Part shown: piece by piece, positions 24,876 to 35,793 of the stretch | Numbering within the stretch: the stretch's first letter is position 1 | How the letters are laid out: every line of letters starts with the position of its first letter | Source: Erythrocercus mccallii | Taxonomy: Eukaryota; Chordata; Aves; Passeriformes; Dicruridae | Direction: 5' to 3' | Assembly: GCA_013397435.1 (NCBI GenBank) | Contig: VZRG01000306.1 | Location: forward strand, 248,001-312,000 | DNA length: 64,000 nt | Notes under the pieces: generated by a model | Databases searched by the model: none | What the model saw: only the letters and a program-made list of their open reading frames with translations | What the model was told of the DNA's origin: nothing | Position numbers and translations under genes: made by a program

Positions 24876-27800
24876 AAAGGGATGAGATAAACTCCAGCCA
24901 AAAGCTCCGTTCCTGTGACACACTGGTTTGCACTGGGATATAACCTCTCCAGTCTTTTATTACCAATGTTCATTGGAAAGGTGGGAGCTTCATCTCTCCT
25001 GCTCCACATCCCCTGTGAGCTGGGTGGTAAAGCAAATCTGGCTGGGATTTGCCTGCAGTAATGACTGAAACCTAATTTCCTGCACCTTGATCCCTTCTTG
25101 CTGAAGCTACTACATGGCAGCCACTATCAGCTTTGCCCAAGGTGTCTTTGTAACTCCAGACAGGAATGAAAAGCAAACCTTCTGTATTTCTGTAATTTTT
25201 TTAATTAAATGACCAGTTTGAGGCTCTAGATTAGACCATGCTGTTAATTGCCCTGAAAATCTTGATATTGAAGTCTGTGGAATCTGTCCAATCCCTACCA
25301 CCTTAGGCCATTATATTAATATATTATTGACACAGACAAGAGTTTTGCTTCCTATATACAACTTAAAAAAAAATTTTCAAAATGACGCATCACTGAGGCA
25401 CTACTGCTAAACAAATTACATACAAGAAACCTATTTTTTTAAGCAGCATCTGTCATTGACATCTCTGTAATAAACAATCTGGGCAGCATTTTTAAAAACT
25501 ACTGAAATAATTAGCATGACACATGACCTCAGTTAAAATTTACTGGGGTAAGGCAAAATTACTGCATGAGGTTCTTTAAAAAAAAAAGAAAAGAAGACTA
25601 TGTGTGCAACAGGTTAGTCTCAATATTCAAAGTAGATCCTTTAGGCTTCAGTCCTGTACATTTACCTGGTTTTGTACAGGAAACTAACAATTAAGTGGAA
25701 CTGTGACTACTAAATTTCAAAAAAGCTGGAGCCACTATAGTCTCCCTGGAGAAGAAATGTATAAAAGGAATTATTATAATCAAGTAATTCAGTGTGCAAG
25801 ATGTTACCTCCATATTGAGAAAACTTAGGTCTGTAGGCAGCTCCACATTACATAAATGATAAATATGTTTTGACAGCATAATTAACGTTAGTCTCAAAAC
25901 AGAAATGCAAATCCAACAAGACATCAAGATCAGAAACTGTAGGTCTTTGCTAAAATTAAAAGAGATGTGGGCAACACAACCCTCATAGATTGCTGATGGA
26001 CTGGTTACAAAGGGTTCTATTTTAGATCAGGTAATTAGCAAGAAATTATAACCTAACCAGTATCCTGTAGAGGGCATGAAAAGTGCTGACAGCTGTAATG
26101 CTCTTCTAAACAGTTCCTATGTGCCTCTAAAATACTGAAGTTGCATCAAAAAACACCATCTCTGTTTTCAGTTACATGAAGGAAAAATGTTCCTTTAACT
26201 ATATTTCATTTTCAAAATGTATGTGTGGCTTTTCAGGAATATAGGTTGCATTTGTCACATCGCCAACACAGAAAGAGACAAAGACAAAAAAAGTTCCAAA
26301 CCCCTGAGAATCACTCTTCTTGTGCTACTCTTTTCACATTGAAATAAAACAAAACTGGAAATGTTTTTCAGTAGAATTCCTTCTCAAACTCCCATGTATT
26401 CTTCTTAGTTAAATTTATTTCCATCAGCCTCCTAAACTCCCTTGTGAATATATTATGTAGTCTTATAATTGTTTTTGTTTTTTTTTCTGTTTGCTATTCT
26501 CTTTCTTACTGTAACTATATGTAGATTGTAATTTTATTTAACTTTTATTATAAGGAATTTTAAGATGAATAGGATGAGAAAAACAACTTGCTTACTTACC
26601 CTTAAGGAAATGTTGCATAATTTCATCACTATATTATGATAATAATCTGACATTAAAGAACTTAAGTGATTACTAAATATTTTAAACAAATGTATTTTAA
26701 TACTTTTAAACAATTAATTTAATCCACAGAGATTACAAATCTGGACACAAACTCAGACTTTTGTCAAATCCAATAACCATTTTACCTAAGAAGCAGATGA
26801 AGTCAGTATGAATGTCAAAACCAGTGCTAAGAAAGCTACTTTGCAGGCTCCCAGCCCTTTATTTAGGTGTAGAAAATGGTGCTGCTGTGTTTTGATCTCT
26901 CAGATCTGTAAGTCAGAGCATGGTTCTCTCAGTTATCCTTGTTTTCATTGGGACCCAAATTTAACCTTAGTTTTCATCCTATAATGAAATTTGAATAGGT
27001 TTAATTTTTGCCTTAGATTAATGAAAGTTAGCTAGCTATATAATGCTTTCATTGTAGAATATTTTAATAGACAACAGAGAGAAACAGGGATGTCCAGAGG
27101 ACCACTTCTTTCATAATGGGTACAAATTATAGAGGACATATATGTCCATTGGCTATAATTGGTTATTGAGGTGATTGCCTTTGACGCATACATTTTAGAT
27201 ATATGTATCACGTGAGAGGAACTTCTATAACTGAAATTTGTAAAATTTCTTTGACTGGGGAAAGGAGACAGAGAGTGCAAATACATGTATTTTTCTGGAT
27301 ACAGGAATGTCCCAAAAAGGTAAAGAAATGCATATAAAATTCGTGACTGATGTGTCCTTGATATGCTGTTCTCATTCTCAGAAAGCCAAGTGATAGGTTA
27401 CTCACTTCAAACTAAGTATCTTCCATAGCTCTGGATGTCCTCTAGTTGTTCTTGGGGAGCAGTAGCGTGCTGTTGGGATTGCTCTGGTATTTGTGGTTTC
27501 CAGGGTGTATATAGTAATGGACTATATACTGAGACTGAACCTTGGCCTTACAGCAAGACTTTGTCAGGCACTATCAAAGTGCTATTCACTGACAATAAAA
27601 CACCCCAGTGTAGGTTGAGGTTTGTTGGTTCTGTGTTGGTGCACAATAGGATCCATACACCATATTCAGTCTGAGTCAAACTCACCAAAGAGATGAATCA
27701 AAGCCTTCCTCCCTAAGCAACAGCTTCTTGTCTAGAATGATGCAATTGTCTTCTAGGTCCTGTGAAGATCTCTCAAATGGTACCAGTCAATTGTTTTTGA

Positions 27801-28859
27801 ACTAATCAGAGTTAATTGTCATGGGAACTTAAACTACTAGATTGTAAAAAAGCATCTACGTTTAGTTGACTTGAGCTGGAGGCTAACCCAACACAATTCA
27901 ACTAACCTGTCTGGTCAAAGGTTAATTCTGTCAGGTTATGCCGTAGGAATGTCACCAATTTTAGTTTCTTTATTTTCTCTAATGCTCTGGGAAAAAAATC
28001 TTTCCAGTATGTTTTAAGTAACAGGTTTATCAATTGTCTTTCTAGGGTAGATCTGAGTCTGAATAAATTTCCTGATGCAGAAATGGATTAAGTGATGTTT
28101 GTATAGCTAGCATGGCAAAGAATGTAGTTCCAGTGCACATATTATCATTACGGCTCCTGACACATATACCTTCAACAAAAATCTAGGATACATGCAGAGC
28201 TTCTGTGAAGACTCCTGAGAGGTTATTTTCTTTCACAGAGCAATCCAGGAGGAGAAGCCCAGGCAGAGTTCTTCCTACTTTTTCATTACAGGGAAGCACA
28301 ATGAATGGTGCTTCCAGGGTCACCTACCCTCTGTGCTTCCCTCAGCTGCACAGACAAAGCCCTCTGGCAACCTCAGGATAAATAGCTGGGCTGAGATTTA
28401 CATCTGCTGCTGTCAGCTTCTACCACATCAGGAAAGGTTCAAACTGAGCAGTGAATCACCCTCCTTGCATGTAATATTTTTCTGATAAATTCTTTTTTCT
28501 TAACCACATAATACCATAAAGAAAACATAGCTGAGAAAACTCTGTGAACAGAATAGCTTTGGAGCCAAATTCTGTCAAGGGAGGCAGCATAGGTGTCCTT
28601 TTTAATAAAAAAAGAATCAGCTGTCTGGAAAATCCAGTGGGTTATGGAAGAATTTTGTCAAACACAGAACAGCAGGAGCAAGAGAGAAATACTCATTACA
28701 CATTTTTAAACTAACCATAGATGGAAGGCAGTGACTTCATTTTTTATCTTTGACTGAAGATAATCTGCACCAGGGAGAATGAAAATTATGAAAAGCGCCT
28801 GGCTACTGCTCCAACCACTTTCATGCCTCATCAGCTTGAGGAGGCCAGGCAGCCCTGAT

Positions 28860-29060
28860 TATCACAGCCTTACTCCATCTCCAGGAATCCCAGAGCTGTG
28901 AACAGCTGTGACAGCCCCTTGGCCATCCTGTCGAACTCCTTGAACCAAAGTGTTTTTGTCACCTTCATCCTAGTGCCTTCCTGGGCCATTTGTAACACAT
29001 AGAACTGCTCTTGAACAGCAGTGTCAGAATAGCAGCAGAATTTCAGTATGTTCAAAAAAA
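28860..29060 (-). other. Unassigned open frame of about 60 codons with coding-like composition
   Basis: The minus strand has a stop-free stretch of 61 codons ending in TAA near 28870. It includes TAVQEQFYVLQMAQEGTRMK and WFKEFDRMAKGLSQLFTALG. Its mix of charged and hydrophobic residues looks more protein-like than most intronic frames. I do not recognise it, its first codon is TTG rather than ATG, and no splice sites or poly(A) were evident. It could be the relic of a retrocopy or mobile element, or chance. Confidence 0.2.
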
Positions 29061-29116
29061 TATTAAAGACTAATTATGGTCTTCAGATACATCCAGAGCA
29101 ATGAAAATTATATGGG

Positions 29117-29134
29117 ATATATATATATATATAT
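29117..29134. repeat. (AT)9 microsatellite
   Basis: Nine uninterrupted AT dinucleotides lie between ggg and ccaagt. Confidence 0.95.
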
Positions 29135-29435
29135 CCAAGTGTAGAACTGGGGTCATCATTTGTAAGGATAAGATTTAGTCTCACAGTATAGGAACATAAG
29201 TTAGCACAGCATCAAAGGATTAACTCAGGATGCTCAAAAGCTCCCAGAGATAGATGGTATTTCCTGCAGAGGTGAGAGTGTCAGATAACTCCACAGAGCC
29301 CCGACAGTAATTAAGGAAATTTAACATAATAAATTATGATTAAAAACACAGCCTTCTATATCTTATCTGAACTCAATACTGTGTGTTCTTAAATTTTATG
29401 GATTCCACTCCCAGCAATTACTTAGCAATGCATAC

Positions 29436-30004
29436 TGTTGAAGCAGCCCACTTGTTAGAGGGTAGAAACCAAGACACAGAATTCTTGTTTATCACAGCAT
29501 GGGTCCTGGTTTATTCCTCTTTGCAGCTCAGCCATCCTGACTCAAAATATTCACTGACTCTGGCTGCAGCAAGCTCCTTCTGTAGGTTTCCCTTGCAGCC
29601 TCTGACTGCCACTTATTTCCTGTTAAACTATGACTGCATGGGTTAGTTTGCAGACTCTGAATGCAGGCTTTTACCCAGCTAGGCTGTGACTGCAGGTTCC
29701 AACAACAGGCTCTAACTGCAGACTAAGACTGATCTCACAGCAGGGATTCTCTCTCCCCAGGACCCTTCTTCTTCATGATTCCTTCTTCATAGTTCCCTCT
29801 TCCTCAAGAGTCCCTCTTCTTCTTCACCCCCTTCTCAACATTGCTCCTCCTTTATGAGCCTATCCTCACCAGGTAACCCATTCCCTTTTATCACATTTAT
29901 CTTTATTGGATAGAGCTGTGACTCGTCGGGGAGAGGCTGAATTGGGTAATTAACACAGCTGTTACTTATCAGGGATGGGATCACCTGTATTCCCTTCTCC
30001 TACA
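29436..30004 (-). mobile_element. Probable solo LTR of an endogenous retrovirus, antisense
   Basis: Read on the minus strand the block begins TGTAGGAGAAGGG and ends GCTTCAACA, giving the usual TG...CA ends with short inverted TGT/ACA termini. Minus-strand signals inside it are a TATA-like ATAAAAGGG at 29884-29892 and a polyadenylation signal AATAAA at 29510-29515, in that transcriptional order. The middle carries a purine-rich GAAGAA tract and several imperfect CTGCAGTCA-type repeats. ATAC lies immediately left (29432-29435) and again two bases beyond the right end (30007-30010), a near but not clean target duplication. No internal viral genes accompany it, which is why I call it solo. The family was not identified. 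Confidence 0.5.
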
Positions 30005-30997
30005 GGATACCAGTAAAATCTTCTCAGCCTGAGCATTTATTTCTATAGAGAGAACTGAAATTGTGGAGATGTTACTTCATGCAAAAATTTTCCCCCATTT
30101 GGCTGTGTTTTCCTAGCAGCAGATTAAGAAGATCCAAACAGCCACCTGGATGAAGTCTTTCATACTTGAGGAAATAAAAGAAAATCACACATTTGCTGGT
30201 CATAAATAATTTTTCTTTTAAGAACTGAAGAGCATTTTTCCCTCAAATTTTATATGCATACACATTTATAAAATTCCTCCTGAGCTTTCTCTTCCCCAGG
30301 CTAAGCAGTCCCGACACTCTTACGTTTTTCTCAGGAGAGGGATGTCGTGTAGTAGCACCATGGCTTTTTCCCACCTTTGGCATTCTCATAAGTGGCAAAA
30401 AACCTGACAAACCAGCAAAACCTAAGAACAATAACTAATGTTATTAGTGTTTAGACTGCAACCAGTGAATCTGTCCTTTTAGGGTTTGAAGGGGTAGCCA
30501 TGCTATGGAACAGTACAATTTCTGTGTGAAATATCATATTCTCATCCATTTCTTTTTGTAAGTACATGATTATGCAAACAGTTCACTGACCATGACAGTT
30601 TTGTGGCTAAATAGCAAACATGGGCTGTAAAAATTCATAGCCCTTATATAGCCCTTTATTTGAAAATGGAAAGCAGAAAATAGCTTGAAGTCAGGAGAAG
30701 GGAGACCTGCAATTCTTCAGGCACCCTGGGTAATTGAAGGAGCTCTAATTGAAAACTCCCTCATCCAATGTGACCTTGTTTGAATTAATTGGTTTTGGAA
30801 TTAGTGCTGAATAGTTCAGTAAATGTGGGATTCTCTGAAGTTTACTCATTGCCAAGCAGAGTCCAGCTGACTAAGAAAAGTAAAATGGCCCAAAGATAGT
30901 TCCTCACTTTTCATCATTCTCAGTGAAGTCTTTAGCAGGCATGAGCTTGGTTGAGCTACCTACTATGAACCAGAAAAAAGGAGGTGCGTGCACAACT

Positions 30998-31035
30998 GAG
31001 AGAATCATTAAGGTTGGAAAAATCTGACAGATTAC
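30998..31035 (-). repeat. Possible CR1 scrap
   Basis: agaatcattaaggttggaaa matches the inverted CR1 terminus, but the similarity fades after about 40 bases. It could be a truncated end or chance. Confidence 0.4.
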
Positions 31036-31533
31036 ATTATGTTACATGTTCTAGAAGAATTAAAAAATTTTATGCAGTATACTGGCAACTTAAGGCCAGT
31101 AACTATATTCCCTAAATCCAGCAATGCTTCATGCTAAATTTCTCTCAAGATTAGCAGGAAATCCCTGAAGTGGGAGAAATTACTTTGGACTCACTTTTAG
31201 AATAGGACAGAAATCCAGGATGCCTTTATATAACCTGATGTTACCTGCAATGTAACCAAGTCCCCATTGTGCTGAAGTCCATGGCTAGGTGGATTTTTTT
31301 ATCATTAACCCATTCATTTATCATTAATCCAGTCAAAAAATATTGTTGTAGCCAAAAAACCTGGGTTAGAGGAACATGTGTAGTTTTAAGAAACTGAAAA
31401 TAACCCTCTCTTTTATTCATCAGACTAAAAACCAAAGAACTTAACAGAGGACACTATAGTCCGTGCTTGTTGCTGGAGAAGGATTTCATACATCTGATTG
31501 AGTCACGTATTTAGTATTTCTGGCTAGCTGTTT

Positions 31534-31640
31534 CAATTTGAATATAAAATATAAATATATTTAATTTGAATATATATTTGTATATATAAATATACAAAAT
31601 TCAATTTGTATATCCAAAGTGTATTTGAATATACACTGAG
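31534..31640. repeat. AT-rich imperfect repeat with palindromic stretches
   Basis: The block contains repeated forms of aatttgaatata and of tatatttgtatatataaata, and is nearly free of G and C. It is low-complexity DNA that could extrude as a hairpin. Confidence 0.75.
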
Positions 31641-32199
31641 AAGATACTCCACCTGATGGGTACACATCCTGGGCAGGGTCCAGAGAAAGTGTTTCTCTCA
31701 ATAAAGATGAAAGTGTTTTATACAATGTATATAATGTTATCAGGAGAAAATATGTGTCCCCCTACATCTGAACAGATGATAAGTTGGTGTTAAGTTGGCC
31801 AGAAGTGCATATATCAAGTTACTTTCTCTCTGTTGGAGAAGGGATTTTAGCATGTTCTGCTTCACAAGAGATCATTCTAACTGCTACCTCTATTACCATC
31901 TCATTTCAGTGTTTCTGCATTCACAGTAAAACCAAACTAAAAATCCTGTGAGGAAACATGCTGAAATAGTCTATTACATACAGAGTGATTAATATAAAGG
32001 ACTCTCTCTACATCCAGAAGTTGTAACAAAAATAAGTTCCCCTTCTCAGACAAAAGGGAAATGAGGGAGGGAGTGATTAATATCTTCCAGATGTCCTTGT
32101 TGGTTATGTTTGCATAGTACTGTCGAGTGTTGTACCACAGTATCTGAACTACTTTTCAGTAAGAAAAGCCAGGTGCTGCAGGTGGGATAAGGTGTTCCT

Positions 32200-32460
32200 G
32201 CAACACTGTTTCCAACCTACTGCCCTCCATTTCCCAGCAGGACTCTACAGCCAGGGCTCGCTGTGGGCTCAGCTGGTGGTGACACAGCCCCAACACCTCC
32301 AGCAGTCTGTGCTTCCCACAGCATCGTGCCACACTCCCTGCGTGTCACCGGGATGGAGTCTGCCGAGCTGACAGTGGGATAATGTGCTTAGACAACAGGG
32401 AAGCAGGCTGGTACTACCTGGGAAAGCAACCCAGTTTCTATGAACTCTTTCTGAAAAGTG
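32200..32460. other. GC-rich intronic block, origin unknown
   Basis: This stretch is much richer in G and C, with several CpGs, than the surrounding intron. One plus-strand frame reads GLYSQGSLWAQLVVTQPQ, loosely like the start of an immunoglobulin-type V domain. However, stops follow and the expected Cys and Trp pair is not in frame. It could be a decayed gene segment, a repeat or an islet of regulatory DNA; I do not assign it. Confidence 0.25.
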
Positions 32461-35400
32461 AAGCATTGCTTGCAGGAGTGGCAGACCTGTAATTCCGTAG
32501 CACTTAGGATGACTACGGCACTCAGTGGCTTCCCATTCAGGAAATTACATGTTGTCTGTGATGGAGGAATGAGGTAGGAGGCAGCAGCAGCTGGAGCTGT
32601 ATTTTCTCAGCTGTGCATCTGACAGCTGTGACTGGATACGGTTCAGAGACAAAAAGCATATGCTGCCATTCAGGGCTTTTAACATCAAGTATCTTTTACT
32701 GGGTTCATTATCTCCTCACAACATGAAACGTGATGGCTAGAAATGCCTTAACCTTAGTGAAACAAGAGTCTCAGCAGGGGTCACACCGGTGCTGGGTCTA
32801 GCTTACCACGGGCCAGCAATACCGGGTGCCTCCTTTGCACCGTCACTTGTCTCAATCATTCACACCTGGGGCAACAGGGAGTGCCCTAGGCCTTGTCACA
32901 ATCTCCTTCAGAGGAGGAGAAGACTGGCTCCACAATGAATTAAATGACATGGATCCGTGCAGAAGTTATGTGCTCTTTAGTACCAATATTTCATTGGGCT
33001 TTCTCTGTAAAGTCGTATGCAGTTAAGAAGAGCCTGATACTGGTAGTTCTTTTTCCATATTTTAGAAAATCTTGTTAGCAGAGTCCATTAATAACGTCCC
33101 CCATAATATTCATTATAGTTGCAACCTCCTGGAAATTGTTAATACATCTAGGAATATTTTAGGGAAATGCATGCTGTAAATATATATTCTATAGTTTTGT
33201 AATTGAATTTATAGATCAAATATGACTATTTTATTTTAGGTTTACGTTTTTAGTTACAAGAACAAATTTTTAGCTAAGCCTGTGTGTTATGAGTCAATGG
33301 CTTTACTACAATGATAAGGGGCAGTCATGACCTATAAAACTAAAATTGAATGGAATAATTAAATTTAAATGATTATCAATTTTCTAAAAAATTCCTTTTG
33401 TTTCTTTGCCAAGAAGAATTTGTTACACCAGAAGCAAAAAAGAAGTTAATGTAATTTTCCTAAGAATTCATAAGACTGAATTGGAACTAAAAGCTGATGT
33501 GAAAGTCTGACCTTTTTGACATTTGTTTCAATGTCAAAAAATGCCAGCACTATTTCACATTTCAGGCAACTGCTTTTTTAATAATTTTTAAAAAGGGATG
33601 ATGAAAGAAGATTTTTGTAAAAATTATAGTAATGACAGGAAATGGAGCATCTCCCTCCAAAGTGACATGGGATGAAGAGAGTAAAATGGAAGCATTACAC
33701 CTAGGATTTTAAAAACAAGAACTTATTTGGCAACTGGAATTTCCCTTAAAAGTGAATCACATAATCCTTACTCCTATTGTATATCAGATAATTATTTTTC
33801 ATTTGCATATTTACCTTATATAGAGGCTGAGAACAAATTTACTCAGTGGCACAGAGATGACATTTTAATTGCAGAATCACACTCAGAACTGTATACAGTC
33901 CATAGGTTTGGAAATAATTTTGGATCAGGAAAACACCTCAAATAATCCTATTTCGCCAGATTGTCAATATCAACTCACCACAACAACAAAGAAGAATTAC
34001 ATTGTGGGCAAGAAAACCTATCTGACAAATAATTTCTGAGATGAAGGAGAAGTTATGTGTGAAATAAAGGTTAAAATTTTCAAAACCACAGTATTTAACG
34101 AGCAGACTACTAATCAATGCAAAACATTTTTCATAAGTCTGAAAACACTGTGATGCAAACATACTTGCTACCTAATCTTGTATTGTTCAGCTTTGTCACT
34201 CTGTGGAAAATAAAATAAATTCTTTTCATTGAGAATTTTGGGCTTATATATCATATAAACCCAAGACAGCTTAGGTAAAAATCAGTCCACTTGGTAACCA
34301 AGGTAATTCCTAAAATATTCCAATTCACTACTTGTAGTCAGCCTCCAAAATAAACGTCTATTGGTGTCTTTTGCCATGGAAGGTGTCTTCATAATGATTT
34401 CACAGTAATATATGATAAAGATGAAAATTAGTCTCTGAGGTTGCAATAAGATCTCATTTTATATCATGATAACATCTCTATTAATCAAAGAACAGAAACA
34501 TCCCTAGAGGGAGCACTGTAAGCAGCAATTTCTAGTTTTACACAAAGTTTTATGTAACAATTAAAATAATATGCTTAACATAAAATAACATTTTATGCTA
34601 CTTCTGGAATGCAAATGTATGTTATTCAACCACAGCTTCCTTTCTAAGCTCCCACTGTTCCATTATACAACAGATGTGTCAAGCAAATAATTTAAAAATT
34701 ATATTATACATTTTGAACTAATTTTTACCTTTTGTAGATGGGTAGCCTGCACTTCGACTTAATAGTATGTGGCAAGGACAATATCATAATTAGGAACTTG
34801 CATTAACATATTTGAAAACGTAGAAGTGAATTTGGATCCGTTTACAAAGAATACATATTTCCTATAGATTTCATTTTAATTATTTAACAGCTCTCTGTGC
34901 AATCTTTTCTCTACCAGTACATGTTAAAAATTCTAAAATGGATAAAGCTATTGTTTGCTAAGCAACTAATAAGAAAAAAGAAAGTTGCCAGAAGAATGTT
35001 AAAAGATCTTAACAGTGAGTGGTATAACAATGAATGCTAATGGCTACTGATGAGTAATAGCAGATGCGTGAAGCTTGCCAAAACGTTTACAATTCAGTGC
35101 ACTGATACAATTGGTTACAACTTCCCTAAAAGTAATTAATTACCTTTTACATTAACTGCCTTCGAGCATTTAGACTAAATATTTTTAATCTTGGTTCTCT
35201 TTACTTTGGTACTTTAACAACCTAAATTAAAATTAGTACAACTAATCTCAGAAGATCAATTACATAGATAAACCACATAAATGTCTAACAATATTGAAAT
35301 GATACCATTTGCACTTGCATTTTTATATTTGCACCTAGATAACTGTATATATGTGAAACAGAGGTCAAAAATCCAGGTCCATTACATTATGTATGCAGGA

Positions 35401-35573
35401 TTCTTCTCAGAAGGAGCTTATTCCAAGATGTAGTATTACAAATGTAAGAATGCTGGTATCAAACATTATCTCTACACAGGGAAAATGTTTCTAGTGTCAA
35501 ACATCCTTTTAGAAAACAAACTGATATGTTTTTACATGCAGAGCAGTGGAAAGGCCAGTGGAGGCTTGCTTAC

Positions 35574-35793
35574 CTGTGGTTGACCTGATGGTTGAGGTGA
35601 TGTTGGAAGATGTCAGCGCAGGTATACATTCATCATCTTGGGAATAGCCTGCCTGAATGGCACGCAAGTAACTGTGGCTTCTTGTTCGGAAACATCCAGG
35701 GAGGTCAAGGGCATCCATTGCCTGAGCTTCAACTTCACTAAACACTGATTCACACACCGATTCAAATTGTCCATTAACCTCTGCTTCACTCAT
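35574..35793 (-). CDS. DLGAP2: DLGAP2 internal coding exon, ESVCESVFSEVE segment and GK-binding repeat
   Basis: This 220-base minus-strand exon has 73 codons plus one base. It starts MSEAEVNGQF, where the Met is internal and not a translation start, and ends STIRSTT. The acceptor is gttgtttattcag; the donor is gtaagc after ACCACAG. The phase is 0 on entry and 1 on exit; the split codon becomes GCT (Ala) with the exon at 17371. It contains the family-typical NGQFESVCESVFSEVE segment and the motif RSHSYLRA, a full R-x-x-S-Y-x-x-A repeat expected to bind the PSD-95 guanylate-kinase domain when its Ser is phosphorylated. The open frame runs on upstream of the acceptor into intron sequence that resembles nothing in the family, so I place the boundary at the AG. 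Confidence 0.95.

Larger units (their letters stand above)
17372..35573 (-). other. DLGAP2: DLGAP2 intron, 18 kb
   Basis: This is the largest complete intron in the window. It holds a 14-base tandem duplication near 18.7 kb, a CR1 end near 24.8 kb, an AT dinucleotide run at 29.1 kb and a likely solo LTR at 29.4-30.0 kb. There is also a possible CR1 scrap at 31.0 kb, an AT-rich palindromic tract near 31.6 kb and a GC-rich block at 32.2-32.9 kb of unknown origin. The many short open frames show no recognisable product. Confidence 0.85.
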
